The notes: generated by a model not told the origin, from the letters alone. A stretch of DNA of 64,000 bases from Chlorogloeopsis sp. ULAP01 (GCF_030381805.1 NZ_JAUDRH010000006.1:1-64000), one strand, 5' to 3'. Shown: positions 27,102 to 36,972, counted from the stretch's first letter. Made by a program: numbers and translations.

Positions 27102-28346
27102 TTATACAAGAGCTAATTGGTTTCGCTGTTCCCAGCGTTGCCACATTTGGTTGTAAACTTCATTGACAACATTACTGGCGGCATAGGGTTGCGCAGCCCG
27201 TACACAAAATTCAGTTGGATAATTCTCTGGATGCAACAATACTTTGCGTAAACCATCTGCTATGCACTCTGGTGTGTGTTGTTCACAAACAACTCCAGTA
27301 TTAGTGGTAAGGATTTTTGGTGTTTCACCGCATCTAGTTGTGACTACTGGTGTTCCACTAGCAAGGGCTTCAAGCGCCACTAAAGGTAAACCTTCATATG
27401 CACTGCTGAGAACAAAGACATGACTGATGCGATGCAACTGTGCTATTTCTGTTTGGGCAACCGCCCCAAGCATGGTTGCTTGAGTGGATAATCCTAAGCG
27501 ATAGATTTCCGCGCGTAATTCTGTTGCTAACTCCCCATCACCCGCCAATAGTAAATGAACGTTGGCAAGATTCAATGCTGCAAACGCGCGTACCAACAAA
27601 ATGGGATCTTTCTGTGGGTGCAGTCTGCCTGCGAACAGCACAAAACGTGTGTTCTTTGCCAAACCCAACCTAGATGCTAATTCCCATCTAGAAGCTTCTT
27701 TTTCCTCCCTACTCAATGGGTAGAAAATCTTGTCGTCAAATGAATTTTTGATGTAAGCTACACGTTCTGCTATTTTTGGATAGCGTTGTTGGTATAGTTC
27801 TATTGCTTCAGTGTTGCATGAGAGGATTTGGTTGAATTGTTCAAGTAAAAATTTTTCTAAGGCAAAATAGGCGGCGGGAAATCTTCGCCACAGTATTGCC
27901 TTCTTATCACCTCCAGCCTGCATCTGTGTCCGAATATCATTGTGAACAAATAGAGTTTTCTCCCCACGCCACTTCAAAGCAGCTAAAGTTGGTTCTAACC
28001 TATGAAAATGCATGAAATCTGAAGCAAAGCAACGCCCTAAAAGAGCTGTTGTATATTTCAAGGTAGTAGGTACAAAATGCCTGATATTATCGTTTTCTAA
28101 CGCAAATAAAGGTAGAAAATTTATTGTCCGTCCTGCCAATTCTGCTTCTTGCCATTTACCTATTACTTGGTTGCGATCACCTCCGGTGGGCGCAACAGGG
28201 GCAAAGCCGGATGTTGTTCCTACAAGCCGTACTTCAAAATTACTAGGAGCGTACTTAACAAAATTTTTGATTAATGTTTGAATACCTCCAATAGTAGTGT
28301 TCCAAGGATTGAATTGGTAAAAGATTGTCAGAACAGGTTTACGCAT
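27102..28346 (-). CDS. Glycosyltransferase family 4 protein
   Basis: GT-B glycosyltransferase of about 414 residues. The N-terminus reads MRKPVLTIFYQFNPWNTTIG, followed by GIQTLIKNFVKYAP. The donor domain has TRFVLFAGRLHPQKDPILLV, HLLLAGDGELATELRAEI, and HVFVLSSAYEGLPLVALEAL then SGTPVVTTRCGETP, the classic GT4 signature. The frame is open to 28364; the ATG at 28346 has caggtg just upstream and is preferred. It is the first gene of the minus-strand polysaccharide cluster; the promoter should lie in the gene-free DNA to its right. Confidence 0.82.
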   Translation of the reverse strand: MRKPVLTIFYQFNPWNTTIGGIQTLIKNFVKYAPSNFEVRLVGTTSGFAPVAPTGGDRNQVIGKWQEAELAGRTINFLPLFALENDNIRHFVPTTLKYTTALLGRCFASDFMHFHRLEPTLAALKWRGEKTLFVHNDIRTQMQAGGDKKAILWRRFPAAYFALEKFLLEQFNQILSCNTEAIELYQQRYPKIAERVAYIKNSFDDKIFYPLSREEKEASRWELASRLGLAKNTRFVLFAGRLHPQKDPILLVRAFAALNLANVHLLLAGDGELATELRAEIYRLGLSTQATMLGAVAQTEIAQLHRISHVFVLSSAYEGLPLVALEALASGTPVVTTRCGETPKILTTNTGVVCEQHTPECIADGLRKVLLHPENYPTEFCVRAAQPYAASNVVNEVYNQMWQRWEQRNQLALV

Positions 28347-29024
28347 GATATGCACCTGACACAATAACTGTGCAATTATGATGTTGTTTCTATTCCAAAA
28401 AAATTCAAGTAATCTTTGCTATTTATTTTTAGTTTTATAGTATTTATACTTAGGAATCTAAAGACTTGGTGGGAAGCCCTCAGAAAACGTATACAGCTAT
28501 CTGTGCAACTAGCTTATGGCTTGTGAGTTAATTTCTTGTGAGCAACAAAATCAAGTTTCTTTCTACCTTAAACTTATATCCCACGCAGATGCAATCATTT
28601 AGACTCCTGTATTTTACTTATGAAATTTTTATTATGTTTCTATCAATCTAAAGAAATTAAGTATTTACTGAATTCCTCCTATAGTGGTATTCAGTATGTA
28701 ATGTTGATATTCATAGCTAGTGTTCAAAATCATTAAAACTACCCATGAATAGTCATAGAAGTAGATAGCTCTAGTACCAACACTGAGCAAGCTTTCTACT
28801 TTAAAAAATATGTAAACAGAATTTTTATTATTTTTACATTGAAAACTTAATCACATCTTCACAAATCCTAGTATCTAGAAAATTAAATTTCACTTACTTC
28901 TAGCTAAACTTTACCAAAACTTTATATTTTTTATGTGTAAGTTCTTGAAATCATGGTACGCAGTATCCTGCATTACTAAAAATAGCTACAAAAGAGTAAT
29001 AATTTATACTTTTATATTTTATAG

Positions 29025-29043
29025 TTTATGAAATTTTCATAAA
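29025..29043. promoter_or_regulatory. 19-base palindrome, possible operator
   Basis: TTTATGAAATTTTCATAAA has perfectly paired 9-base arms around one base. It lies about 680 bases upstream of the first glycosyltransferase gene of the polysaccharide cluster. AT-rich palindromes arise easily by chance in such DNA, so an operator is only a possibility. Confidence 0.2.
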
Positions 29044-29604
29044 TTTTACTATGTCAAACTATTAAAAGTAGCTGCAATTTTATATACAAATAAGATACAC
29101 ATAAGATATGTAGATAATCAAAGTTAAACAGACTAAAAACTACTCTGAACTCTTCTCATCGCTCAAAATAACCTATAAATATTCTTTTTGGTCATCTTCT
29201 GACTTAGAGTAAATATTAAAAGTATTTAAGAGAAATCAACACACAGAGATTTAATTTTGCAACATTAAGAACTATCTAGTCCTAAATTCGTAATAATTAG
29301 GAATTGAGCAGATTTTTTCTTGATTACAAATGTAAATGGTATTTTTGATTACAAACTTTCAAGAAATACGAAGTAGAAGAGGCAGTGCTATCTGATCACC
29401 GCACTAACTCACTATATCCTGCACGAAAAGCTACTCTCCCTTGAAGTTACCCTGTAACTGATGCCAATTTAAAAAATGATTAAGGGCAGATGGATTCATG
29501 AAAACCCAACATAGAAGGAAATTTCCAACTTCATTATCCAAAACTTGTACTGAACTTATCGAAGTATCCAAAATGGTATGAGAGAGCATTCTGGCTCTGG
29601 TTTT

Positions 29605-29629
29605 CGTTACCAGGCTCAACCTGGTAACG
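29605..29629. repeat. Hairpin repeat CGTTACCAGG
   Basis: CGTTACCAGG and CCTGGTAACG form a perfect 10-bp stem around CTCAA. No T-run follows on either strand, so it is not a typical terminator. A half copy (cgttaccagg) occurs at 51809-51818, suggesting a dispersed repeat. Confidence 0.6.
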
Positions 29630-29673
29630 AGGGTAGAATATCTAAAGTAAACCCACTGCTACTAATTACTGCC

Positions 29674-31221
29674 TTAATTTTCTTCATGATTAACTGAATA
29701 ACGGCTATCAGAAGCAGGGCGTATGCCTGCATTACGTACATTCACAACTTTACTAAGTAAATCGAACCAAAAGGGCGCACCCATAGCAATAGCAATACCA
29801 CTAACTACCCAGCCGGGAATTAAAGTTATGATTTTAATGATTGGGAATGCTTGTTTTAAATCACGTTTCCAGTGAATTTGCTGATTTAAATTGACATCAG
29901 TCCAACCAATAGGTAGGGCAATATCGGTTAAAACTCGATCAGCATCACTTTTTAATGCATCTAAATTAATAATTTGATTATTATTTCTGACAACGATTTC
30001 TCCAGCGCTATTAGTAATCGTATCTCGCAAAGCCGAGTCTTTTGATAGTCTGTTTACCATATGAAATGCATCAGCATTAGCAGCAGTAGCAATAGTCAAA
30101 CCAATTAAAATTGCAACTCCTTTAGCATTGCGTTTATAGACACCAGAGGCTCGCTCCATAGAGCTATTAAATGTATTTTCAATTTCTATACGTAATGCAT
30201 TTATTCCTTCTTCTGTTTTTTTTACTCTTACTTGAGCACGTTTTGCCAAAACCTCAAGGTTATCTATCACGGATGGTGGTAATGTTTGAATGACTTGTTG
30301 AATACCTTTAAACGTTTCGCTGTCTTTATCTTTAATTGATGCTTCAATCTCTTGATAAATAGCACTACTTCTTCTTACTGTTTCTATAACTTCATTAATA
30401 TTAGGTCGTAATCCTCCTAAAGATATGGCTTGCTCAAGATCATTAAAAATATCTTTTCTTAAAAATTTTAGTCTTCGTAAAGTTTTGACACATAATTCAC
30501 AATCAGGCATCTGCATCTGAAAAGTCTCTAAATATCTATCAAAGCTTTCTGCCATGCAATTTAGACTTGTATTCAAACTAGCTTTTTTTTGCTTAAAATT
30601 CTGAATATATTTGTCCCATTCTTCTTGAAGGTCTGCAAATCCATGACAAATATTATTAAAAAAATATGTCAAATCTTCATCAGTATTCACTTGTTCTTGT
30701 AAGACCAAGATAATATTTTTAATTTCGGATAGCCTTTCATTTTTAAACCGTTCTAACCTAGATTCAGTGAGCTTTTCTACTAAAAAAGGTATTTGTAATG
30801 TTTCGATAAGAGTAGTAGCAAAAATATCAGCAGGAATATAAGAGGGACCACTATGTTTGTCTTTGCCAAAAATACTTTCACTCTGACTCATCCCTGGTCT
30901 AGGTTTTCTTAAATAACGATACATAGAAGCAATTGCCCAAGTAATCTTGCGAGGTAGAGTTGCAAATAATCCTTTTGCTTCTTGATTAATATTTTTAATT
31001 AAAGGATTAGCATAAATTTGGTTAGCTAGTTGAATGACTTTAGCTTCTTCTGCATTTTTTACATTCCCAGCTAAAAGGATTTCAATTGATTTTTTTAGGT
31101 GTTCGGCACGCCATTGAAAAACAGTAGCAATCAGTTCCTGGATTTCTGAGGCTAATAAGCTTAAAATTAAATAGATAAAAATTAAACCAATAGCTACGTC
31201 TACAGTAAAAGGTAAATTCAT
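29674..31221 (-). CDS. Unrecognised membrane protein with large soluble middle
   Basis: About 515 residues, not recognised. An N-terminal membrane helix (FTVDVAIGLIFIYLILSLLA) is followed by EIQELIATVFQWRAEHLKKS. A long charged, helical middle of roughly 300 residues includes a CELC motif. A weakly hydrophobic segment GVAILIGLTIATAANADAFH comes next, and finally a helix around IITLIPGWVVSGIAIAMGAP near the C-terminus. It may sit in the membrane with a large cytoplasmic or periplasmic domain. The frame is open to 31236; the ATG at 31221 (MNLPFTVD) is a plausible start. Its divergent neighbour is the GT39 gene; no functional link is evident. Confidence 0.65.
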   Translation of the reverse strand: MNLPFTVDVAIGLIFIYLILSLLASEIQELIATVFQWRAEHLKKSIEILLAGNVKNAEEAKVIQLANQIYANPLIKNINQEAKGLFATLPRKITWAIASMYRYLRKPRPGMSQSESIFGKDKHSGPSYIPADIFATTLIETLQIPFLVEKLTESRLERFKNERLSEIKNIILVLQEQVNTDEDLTYFFNNICHGFADLQEEWDKYIQNFKQKKASLNTSLNCMAESFDRYLETFQMQMPDCELCVKTLRRLKFLRKDIFNDLEQAISLGGLRPNINEVIETVRRSSAIYQEIEASIKDKDSETFKGIQQVIQTLPPSVIDNLEVLAKRAQVRVKKTEEGINALRIEIENTFNSSMERASGVYKRNAKGVAILIGLTIATAANADAFHMVNRLSKDSALRDTITNSAGEIVVRNNNQIINLDALKSDADRVLTDIALPIGWTDVNLNQQIHWKRDLKQAFPIIKIITLIPGWVVSGIAIAMGAPFWFDLLSKVVNVRNAGIRPASDSRYSVNHEEN

Positions 31222-31528
31222 TCCTTGTCTCGACAATTACGTGCAAATAAGTGGTAATTGATAATATTCATATCAGTTTATTCAATCAAAGCTTGTTAAA
31301 TAAATTTAAAATATATGTCGATAACTATGTCAAAAAATATTATGATTAATTAGCAAAAATTGAATAAGTGTGCAAATTAAAACGGCATTAGAAAATTTTG
31401 TAAACAAAACTAGATTAAAGATAGACTGAAACTAACACAGGGCAATGATTTTACATTGATAGCAACAATAGAGGCTCGTAGGCGTCTGTTTGTAATCGAA
31501 CCAGCAAGCAAAATAATTATCCTGAACT

Positions 31529-33142
31529 ATGCAAGAAGGAAGCTTTACTTGGGGCAGTCTCGAAAAACAGTATCGGGCGCTTGACAAATGGATTGATTGG
31601 ACATGGATAATGGTACTGCTTGTAGCCGCAGTATTAATTTTTACCATAAATCTTGATCAATTGCCACTGCGAGATTGGGATGAAGGTACTGTGGCGCAGG
31701 TTGCCCGCGAAATTTGGCGTGCTCCATTGGGTTCTATGCGTTGGCTTTACCCGACATTGGGAGGAGAGCCTTATCATAATAAGCCACCGTTGCTTCACTT
31801 GCTGATTGCTTGGGCTTACTCTGTTTGGGGTGTGCATGAGTGGACAACACGCTTGCCTGGAGCAATATTAACAGCTATTTCTGTGCCTTTACTGTACTGC
31901 ATTGGTCGTGAAATTTTTCGCAGACGTTTTTGTGCAGTTTATAGCGCTTTGGTTTATCTGACAATGTTGCCAGTAGTTCGTCACGGGCGTTTAGCGATGT
32001 TGGATGGGGCTGCGGTATGTTTTTTTATACTGATGATGTTGTGTTTGTTACGATCGCGTCGTGACTTACGTTATTGCCTGGGTGTAGGTATCGGTTTTGG
32101 GTTGATTTGCCTGACTAAAGGGATGTTGGGCATATTACTGGGTGCTATAGCAGTTGCATTTTTGGTTTGGGATACACCACGACTGCTGACTAGCGGTTAT
32201 ATGTGGATCGGAATGCTGATTGGCATTATTCCGGTTGCTTTTTGGTATGGTTTCCAATGGTGGGAATACGGTCAAACTTTTACTAATGTCGGGATGCTCA
32301 ATCAATCACTTAGCCGGATTTGGACATCTGTGGAAAAACATTCGGGGCCACCTTGGTACTATATATTAGAAATTTTGAAATATACATGGCCCTGGTTGCT
32401 ATTTTTGCCCTCAAGCTGGCGATTATTCTGGGAAAATCGTAATCTCAGCTGGGCAAAGCTCGTACTGGTATGGATGGGAGTATATCTAGTTGCTATTTCT
32501 TTAATGGGAACTAAACTTCCTTGGTATGTGTTCCCAATTTATCCTAGTCTCGCTTTGGCAATCGGAGCTAAGTTAGGAGAAATTGAAAATACGCCTTTAC
32601 TATCATCATATCCCCGTGCATGGGTAGTAAGTTTGGGAATTTTGGCGGTGGTGGCAACTGGTGGTAGCATCTATTACGGTTGGGGAGGCTCGCCAACTCC
32701 GGATTTACAACTCGTTTTTGCTACTGTTGCGATCACAATGGCTTTAGCAGCTATTTTGACACAGCGAGGTGACAGGCAGTTTTTGAAGGTTCTATTGTGG
32801 GGGAGTTATATTTCTCTGTTGTTGTTGATGAAATCTAACTACTGGGTTTGGGAATTAGGAGAACGCTATCCAGTCAAACCTGTTGCTGCTATGATTCAAC
32901 AGCAAGTTCCTTCAGGCACAAAAATTTACACCTCTAATCCTGAACAGCGTCCATCACTAAATTTTTATAGCGATCGCACAATTATCTCTGCTTCTATTAC
33001 ACAACTAGAAGAATATTGGCAATACAATCAAACATCTTACTTCTTATTGGATGAAGCTGCTTTTAATACTCTTCATCTTGATTCTGTGAGGTTAATCGAC
33101 CAAGCAGAGGGATGGAAGCTTGTAACTAAGGATACAATATAG
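31529..33142 (+). CDS. Glycosyltransferase family 39 / ArnT-like membrane protein
   Basis: 537-residue polytopic membrane protein of the PMT/ArnT type (GT-C fold), which moves a sugar from a polyprenyl-phosphate carrier onto lipid or protein on the outer face of the membrane. The first periplasmic loop has the acidic motif LPLRDWDEGTVAQVAREIW, with the DE pair typical of the family. About ten or more hydrophobic helices follow. The C-terminal ~100 residues are a soluble domain. It is divergent from the unknown gene at 29674-31221 and may decorate the glycan made by the cluster to the left. A terminator lies about 100 bases beyond its stop. Confidence 0.8.
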   Translation: MQEGSFTWGSLEKQYRALDKWIDWTWIMVLLVAAVLIFTINLDQLPLRDWDEGTVAQVAREIWRAPLGSMRWLYPTLGGEPYHNKPPLLHLLIAWAYSVWGVHEWTTRLPGAILTAISVPLLYCIGREIFRRRFCAVYSALVYLTMLPVVRHGRLAMLDGAAVCFFILMMLCLLRSRRDLRYCLGVGIGFGLICLTKGMLGILLGAIAVAFLVWDTPRLLTSGYMWIGMLIGIIPVAFWYGFQWWEYGQTFTNVGMLNQSLSRIWTSVEKHSGPPWYYILEILKYTWPWLLFLPSSWRLFWENRNLSWAKLVLVWMGVYLVAISLMGTKLPWYVFPIYPSLALAIGAKLGEIENTPLLSSYPRAWVVSLGILAVVATGGSIYYGWGGSPTPDLQLVFATVAITMALAAILTQRGDRQFLKVLLWGSYISLLLLMKSNYWVWELGERYPVKPVAAMIQQQVPSGTKIYTSNPEQRPSLNFYSDRTIISASITQLEEYWQYNQTSYFLLDEAAFNTLHLDSVRLIDQAEGWKLVTKDTI

Positions 33143-33246
33143 ATTGTGAGCCACCCCTACTAACTCCTATCCCCTAATCATAAATAACTAGTCACTTTGT
33201 ATATTTTTTGATATACTGACACTGAAAACTGTGGAAGAGGATATAG

Positions 33247-33278
33247 ATCCCAGGAGATGCACTCACTGGGATTTTTTT
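33247..33278 (+). terminator. Rho-independent terminator after the GT39 gene
   Basis: ATCCCAG (33247-33253) pairs with CTGGGAT (33265-33271), followed by a run of T (33272-33278) on the plus strand. It overlaps the last codons of the convergent zinc-ribbon gene. Confidence 0.7.
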
Positions 33279-33646
33279 CCTTGTTCTGTGATTTCTTCGA
33301 TTGGTAGTGGCAGCAAGTCATTGTTTGTGCTTTGCTGGTTTATGGCAATCATACCAAATACAACGGCGCTACCCACAATAAGAGCGACTATGGGGTGTTT
33401 GGGAATAACAAAATCTCGTATAATTCTAGCTAAGGGGCGGCTTTGACGACGCAGTGCTGATGAAATCGCGATTTGTTTAAAATTAAAGGGATCGCGAACG
33501 TAATGACCACTCTTACAAACTACTAGTCTTTCCTGACAATACGGACAGGTAAACAATCCTATGTATGATTGAACAGATTTGGTTGTAGAATGCTTTTGGC
33601 AAATCGGGCAAGTTACATAATGGTGGTCAAAAGTGTGTGTATTCAT
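33263..33646 (-). CDS. Zinc-ribbon small membrane protein, function unknown
   Basis: 127 residues. Two CxxC pairs (VTCPICQKH and FTCPYCQERLVVC) make a likely zinc ribbon at residues 12-45. A basic linker (LRRQSRPLARIIRDF) leads to one membrane helix (HPIVALIVGSAVVFGMIAI) and a short polar tail. Probably a membrane-anchored zinc-ribbon protein with the ribbon in the cytoplasm. No function is assigned. Convergent with the GT39 gene; the plus-strand terminator overlaps its 3' end. Confidence 0.65.
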   Translation of the reverse strand: MNTHTFDHHYVTCPICQKHSTTKSVQSYIGLFTCPYCQERLVVCKSGHYVRDPFNFKQIAISSALRRQSRPLARIIRDFVIPKHPIVALIVGSAVVFGMIAINQQSTNNDLLPLPIEEITEQGKKSQ

Positions 33647-34270
33647 CTACTTTGTTTACTTAGTACACTTACTTGCTCTATAAAAAGCTATATTTTCTCT
33701 GTTTAACCCACGTGTAAATTTCCTAGCATGGGTGAAATTTAGCCAGGAATTACACACTTAAGATGATGCTATTATTTTTATATTAGTATAAACAGACTCA
33801 TGACGATAAATCAGTATTTGTAGTGTGTGCTAATCCTGTTATAGAGCATTGACCATCGATTCTCTCATTTAAGCATCACCACTACACAAAATTTGAAGAT
33901 TAGAAAATTTTTAACTAAAGCTTTTTTAGAAAAATACAAAACACAAAATTCAGCATTGCTCAAGCCATTATGACTATACACGAATCGCGGTATGAAGTTT
34001 GGCGCAATATTTCAGTAGATTCACCAAAACTTTATAATTAATACATCTTTCAGCGTCTATACAATCAATAATCTTGTAGATTCTAGCTATTGGCTTGCGG
34101 TTTATTTTCTCCAACTTATAAAAGGATGTTATGAATTTTTTTAGTGAATTATATATATAGTAGAAATAACTACATATTAAAGTTTTTGCTTGTCTACTGG
34201 CTAAATAATGCCTGACAATAAAAACTAAAGCATAAAATTTAAATTTTTTATTAGATTTACTCCTCATTCA
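33647..34270. other. AT-rich gap without a supportable gene
   Basis: About 620 bases of AT-rich DNA between divergent genes. The only long frame (97 codons, minus strand, 33974-34267) is rich in Lys, Ile and Tyr, shows no domain, and ends four bases from the ClC start, where the ClC promoter should be. Nothing else is seen. Confidence 0.4.
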
Positions 34271-36166
34271 ATGACTCTCCTGCCTCCCACAGAACTCAGG
34301 AAGGTAAGTGAACAGGCTGCCTTTCCTTCTCCCGTTGTTTTAACCTATTTATTTAACCGTTTTCAACCATCTCAAGAAACAATTGTACTACTTCTGGCTG
34401 TACTCATCGGTGGAGGCAGTGGTATGGGTGTAGTTACATTTCACTATTTAATCGAGCTGATTCATCGCTTGATGTTAGAAAATTTGATGGGTGCGATCGG
34501 CGGCTGGGGTGCTTGGACTTTAGCCTGCATTCCCATCTTGGGAGGATTAATAGTTGGTTTGATGCGCTGGCGATCGCAAGATTTTGGCCCTGGATTATCA
34601 TCTTTGATTGCGGCATCTCAAAAAGGAGAAATCAAAAGACAACTGCGCCCAGTCACAAAGATGATCGCAGCAGCAGTTTCTCTTGGTAGTGGTTCTTCTT
34701 TGGGGCCTGAAGGGCCTAGTGTAGAAATAGGTGCTAGCTTTGGCATGCTGCTGTCTGTGGTATTACAAGTATCGCGAGAACGCCAACGTTTGCTGTTGGG
34801 TGCTGGTGCTGCTGCTGGCTTGGCGGCTGGATTTAATGCCCCGATCGCAGGTGTGTTTTTTGCTCTAGAGGTGGTATTGGGGGCGACATCCTTTGCTACT
34901 TCGGCAGTGAGTGTGGTATTGCTGGCAGCAGTGGTAGCAGCATTAATTGCTCAAATTGGTTTGGGAGCGCAACCTGCTTTTACTTTACCTGTTTACCAAG
35001 TCCGTAGTCCTTTAGAATTGCCACTTTATCTGGGTTTGGGGTTGTGGGCAAGCCTAGTGTCTTTGACTTACACTCAATCAATTAGACTCCTCAAAGCCAC
35101 CTTTGCCGGGAAAGTACCAGGTTTTGCTTGGTTTGGAAAAATACCGAAGCCAATTCATCCAATTATTGGCGGTGCGATCGTTGGTGCTGTGGCTTTGTAC
35201 TTGCCACAAATTTTAGGGATTGGTTATGAAACAGTAGAGGCGATGCTTCAGGATGTGGAGTTTTCGCTGCAACTTTTGGTGGTGCTTTTATTTGCAAAAC
35301 TGGCAATGACAGCCATTAGTGCTGGTAGTGGTTTTGTTGGTGGTTTATTTGCACCAGCGATGTTTTTAGGTGCTTCTTTGGGTTCTGCTTATGCAAAAAT
35401 TTTAGCTACTTTAGCACCTATGATTAGCGATTTTATGGCTGCCCCTCCGGCGTATGCAATGGTGGGAATGGCAGCAGTACTAGCTGCAAGTGTAAGAGCA
35501 CCATTAACGGCAATTTTATTATTATTTGAATTAACACGAGACTACCGCATTGTTTTACCACTCATGGCAGCAGTGGGTTTAAGTGTATGGCTAGTCGAGC
35601 GATTCAAACCTACTTCCAACTCTAATTCTAATCTTCAACAAATAGGTCTTTCGGAATTGAAAGACGAGCAAGCAGAAATTGTTCAGCAAATTATGGTTGG
35701 AGAAGCTATGCATCCTTGCCCAAAAAAGCTTTTGGCAACAATGCAGGTTATAGAAGCTGCTTTAGAAATGATCCGCGATCGCACTCGCAGTGCTTTAGTT
35801 ATTAATGAAGCAGGGCAGCTAATTGGGATTGTGTCTTTAGAAGATATTAATCGCGTCCTTTCTGCTTGGCAAAATTACCCAGATTCAAATAGCGAAATTA
35901 AACGTAATTTATCCAATCAAACTCTCAAAGATATTTGTACCACTGATATTGTTTATGCTTGGCGAGATGAACCTTTATCGGAAGCTTTAGATCGCATGGC
36001 TGTGCGAGGTTTACATCAGCTACCAGTGATAGCACAAGACAATCCTGAACAAATTTTAGGTTTATTGGAACGGGAAGAAATTGCTTTGACATCCAAAGTG
36101 GCAGCTATACGCAGAACTCTTTGTCATTATCTACCAGTGGCAACGAAAACAATAGAGACGCGATGA
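34271..36166 (+). CDS. ClC-family chloride channel/antiporter with CBS pair
   Basis: 631-residue anion transporter. The membrane domain (about 35-440) carries the ClC selectivity-filter motif GSSLGPEGPSVEIGA with the gating Glu at residue 147, then GFNAPIAGVFFALE, and GSGFVGGLFAPAMFLGASLG. The C-terminal cytoplasmic part (about 470-600) has two CBS motifs (MVGEAMHPCPKKL ... LIGIVSLEDIN and LHQLPVIAQDNP ... ILGLLEREEI), which may bind nucleotides. The gating Glu suggests a Cl-/H+ antiporter is possible. The last codons and stop lie inside a short dispersed palindrome (36156-36175), so the C-terminus may have been altered by repeat insertion. A terminator follows. Confidence 0.9.
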   Translation: MTLLPPTELRKVSEQAAFPSPVVLTYLFNRFQPSQETIVLLLAVLIGGGSGMGVVTFHYLIELIHRLMLENLMGAIGGWGAWTLACIPILGGLIVGLMRWRSQDFGPGLSSLIAASQKGEIKRQLRPVTKMIAAAVSLGSGSSLGPEGPSVEIGASFGMLLSVVLQVSRERQRLLLGAGAAAGLAAGFNAPIAGVFFALEVVLGATSFATSAVSVVLLAAVVAALIAQIGLGAQPAFTLPVYQVRSPLELPLYLGLGLWASLVSLTYTQSIRLLKATFAGKVPGFAWFGKIPKPIHPIIGGAIVGAVALYLPQILGIGYETVEAMLQDVEFSLQLLVVLLFAKLAMTAISAGSGFVGGLFAPAMFLGASLGSAYAKILATLAPMISDFMAAPPAYAMVGMAAVLAASVRAPLTAILLLFELTRDYRIVLPLMAAVGLSVWLVERFKPTSNSNSNLQQIGLSELKDEQAEIVQQIMVGEAMHPCPKKLLATMQVIEAALEMIRDRTRSALVINEAGQLIGIVSLEDINRVLSAWQNYPDSNSEIKRNLSNQTLKDICTTDIVYAWRDEPLSEALDRMAVRGLHQLPVIAQDNPEQILGLLEREEIALTSKVAAIRRTLCHYLPVATKTIETR

Positions 36167-36175
36167 ATCGCGTCT
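36156..36175. repeat. Short dispersed palindrome, copy 2 (contains the ClC stop codon)
   Basis: AGACGCGATGAATCGCGTCT, followed by gtaca, belongs to the same family as 1267-1286 and 41785-41804. The ClC stop codon (TGA at 36164-36166) lies at its centre. Confidence 0.6.
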
Positions 36176-36198
36176 GTACAATAGTCATCAGTTTAGGT

Positions 36199-36228
36199 AA
36201 GGACACGATAACATTCGTGTCCTTTTTT
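36199..36228 (+). terminator. Rho-independent terminator after the ClC gene
   Basis: AAGGACACG (36199-36207) pairs with CGTGTCCTT (36216-36224) around an 8-base loop, and the T-run continues to 36228. It sits about 30 bases beyond the ClC stop codon on the same strand. Confidence 0.85.
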
Positions 36229-36558
36229 AGTCCTCTGACAAAGGAGAAATAACATAGACTTCATAAGCTAAAACCTCTCCCTCAGTCCTTGTCGTTACCC
36301 ACATCTTTATAGATATCTCACTTCGTTGCTATCCCGCTAGAGAATCAATTCTCAAACCTAACAGCTAAGGTCTACTTTAAGTAGACTCGCAGCATATTTT
36401 CAGTCCTAGAAGTGAACTTGCGCTATTAGCCCGGTACTTCTGTTTTGGGCGGGATCATACGAGAGCACATCACTTTGACTATTACAATAGGTAATGGCAA
36501 ACCCTCAATTTTGGGTGAGGACTGCCGAACTAATGCAAATGACAAATGACAACCGACT
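36229..36558. other. Intergenic gap between convergent genes
   Basis: About 330 bases with no gene. The text includes short repeat-like stretches (gctaaggtctactttaagtagac near 36364-36387 forms a small hairpin) and a copy of the aatgacaaatgac heptamer-type repeat near 36536-36551. Confidence 0.4.
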
Positions 36559-36972
36559 TTAAGCTACTGTTTCTAGAGCTTCGGCATCTTCTCTATCTTC
36601 TGTGTCTATCTGTCTCAGACGAATATGCTTTTTGCCCAAAGTGATGATAAACTCATCTCCGGGTTTGAGATTCATCTGTTTTGTATAAGCGGAACCTATT
36701 AACAAGTTACCGTTAGACTGGACACTAATTCTATAGCTAGCGCTGCGTCCTCCCCGACCATTTGCACTGGGAGCACTATCTAACTGAATACCCTCGGCAT
36801 CAATTAGAGCATTCAAGAACTTCATCATATTGACACGCTCTATACCATTTTTGGTAACGGTATAGTAGCCGCACTGTTTAGCTTTTTCTTCCTTACTCAG
36901 GTTTTCTAGCTCTTTGACTTTTTTGAGCAGATCTTCACCAGTTAGGGGTTCAATTTTTTTCGCTTTAGCCAT
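36559..36972 (-). CDS. cyAbrB-family transcription regulator
   Basis: 137-residue cyanobacterial AbrB-type DNA-binding protein. The N-terminal part (IEPLTGEDLLKKVKELENLS, then CGYYTVTKNG) is the family-specific region. The C-terminal half is the swapped-hairpin AbrB fold: YRISVQSNGNLLIGSAYTKQ followed by LKPGDEFIITLGKKHIRLRQ. These proteins are global regulators of carbon/nitrogen metabolism and heterocyst genes. Which of the cyAbrB paralogues this is cannot be decided here. A TTG one codon upstream is in frame; the ATG at 36972 is taken. It stands alone on the minus strand. Confidence 0.88.
   Translation of the reverse strand: MAKAKKIEPLTGEDLLKKVKELENLSKEEKAKQCGYYTVTKNGIERVNMMKFLNALIDAEGIQLDSAPSANGRGGRSASYRISVQSNGNLLIGSAYTKQMNLKPGDEFIITLGKKHIRLRQIDTEDREDAEALETVA

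Larger units (their letters stand above)
28365..29673. other. Gene-free AT-rich stretch upstream of the polysaccharide cluster
   Basis: About 1.3 kb of A+T-rich DNA with no supportable gene; one short minus-strand ORF at 29431-29619 has no recognisable sequence. Two structures stand out. A 19-base odd palindrome, tttatgaaattttcataaa, is at 29025-29043. A perfect 10-bp hairpin is at 29605-29629 (next entries). Because the cluster runs leftward from 28346, this stretch probably holds its promoter and a long leader. Confidence 0.5.

Noticed and set aside
29431..29619. 62-codon minus-strand ORF
   Set aside because: Contains the repeat hairpin at 29605 in its 5' part and has no family sequence.
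33974..34267. 97-codon minus-strand ORF
   Set aside because: Low-complexity Lys/Ile/Tyr-rich text in AT-rich DNA, no domain, and it occupies the place of the ClC promoter.
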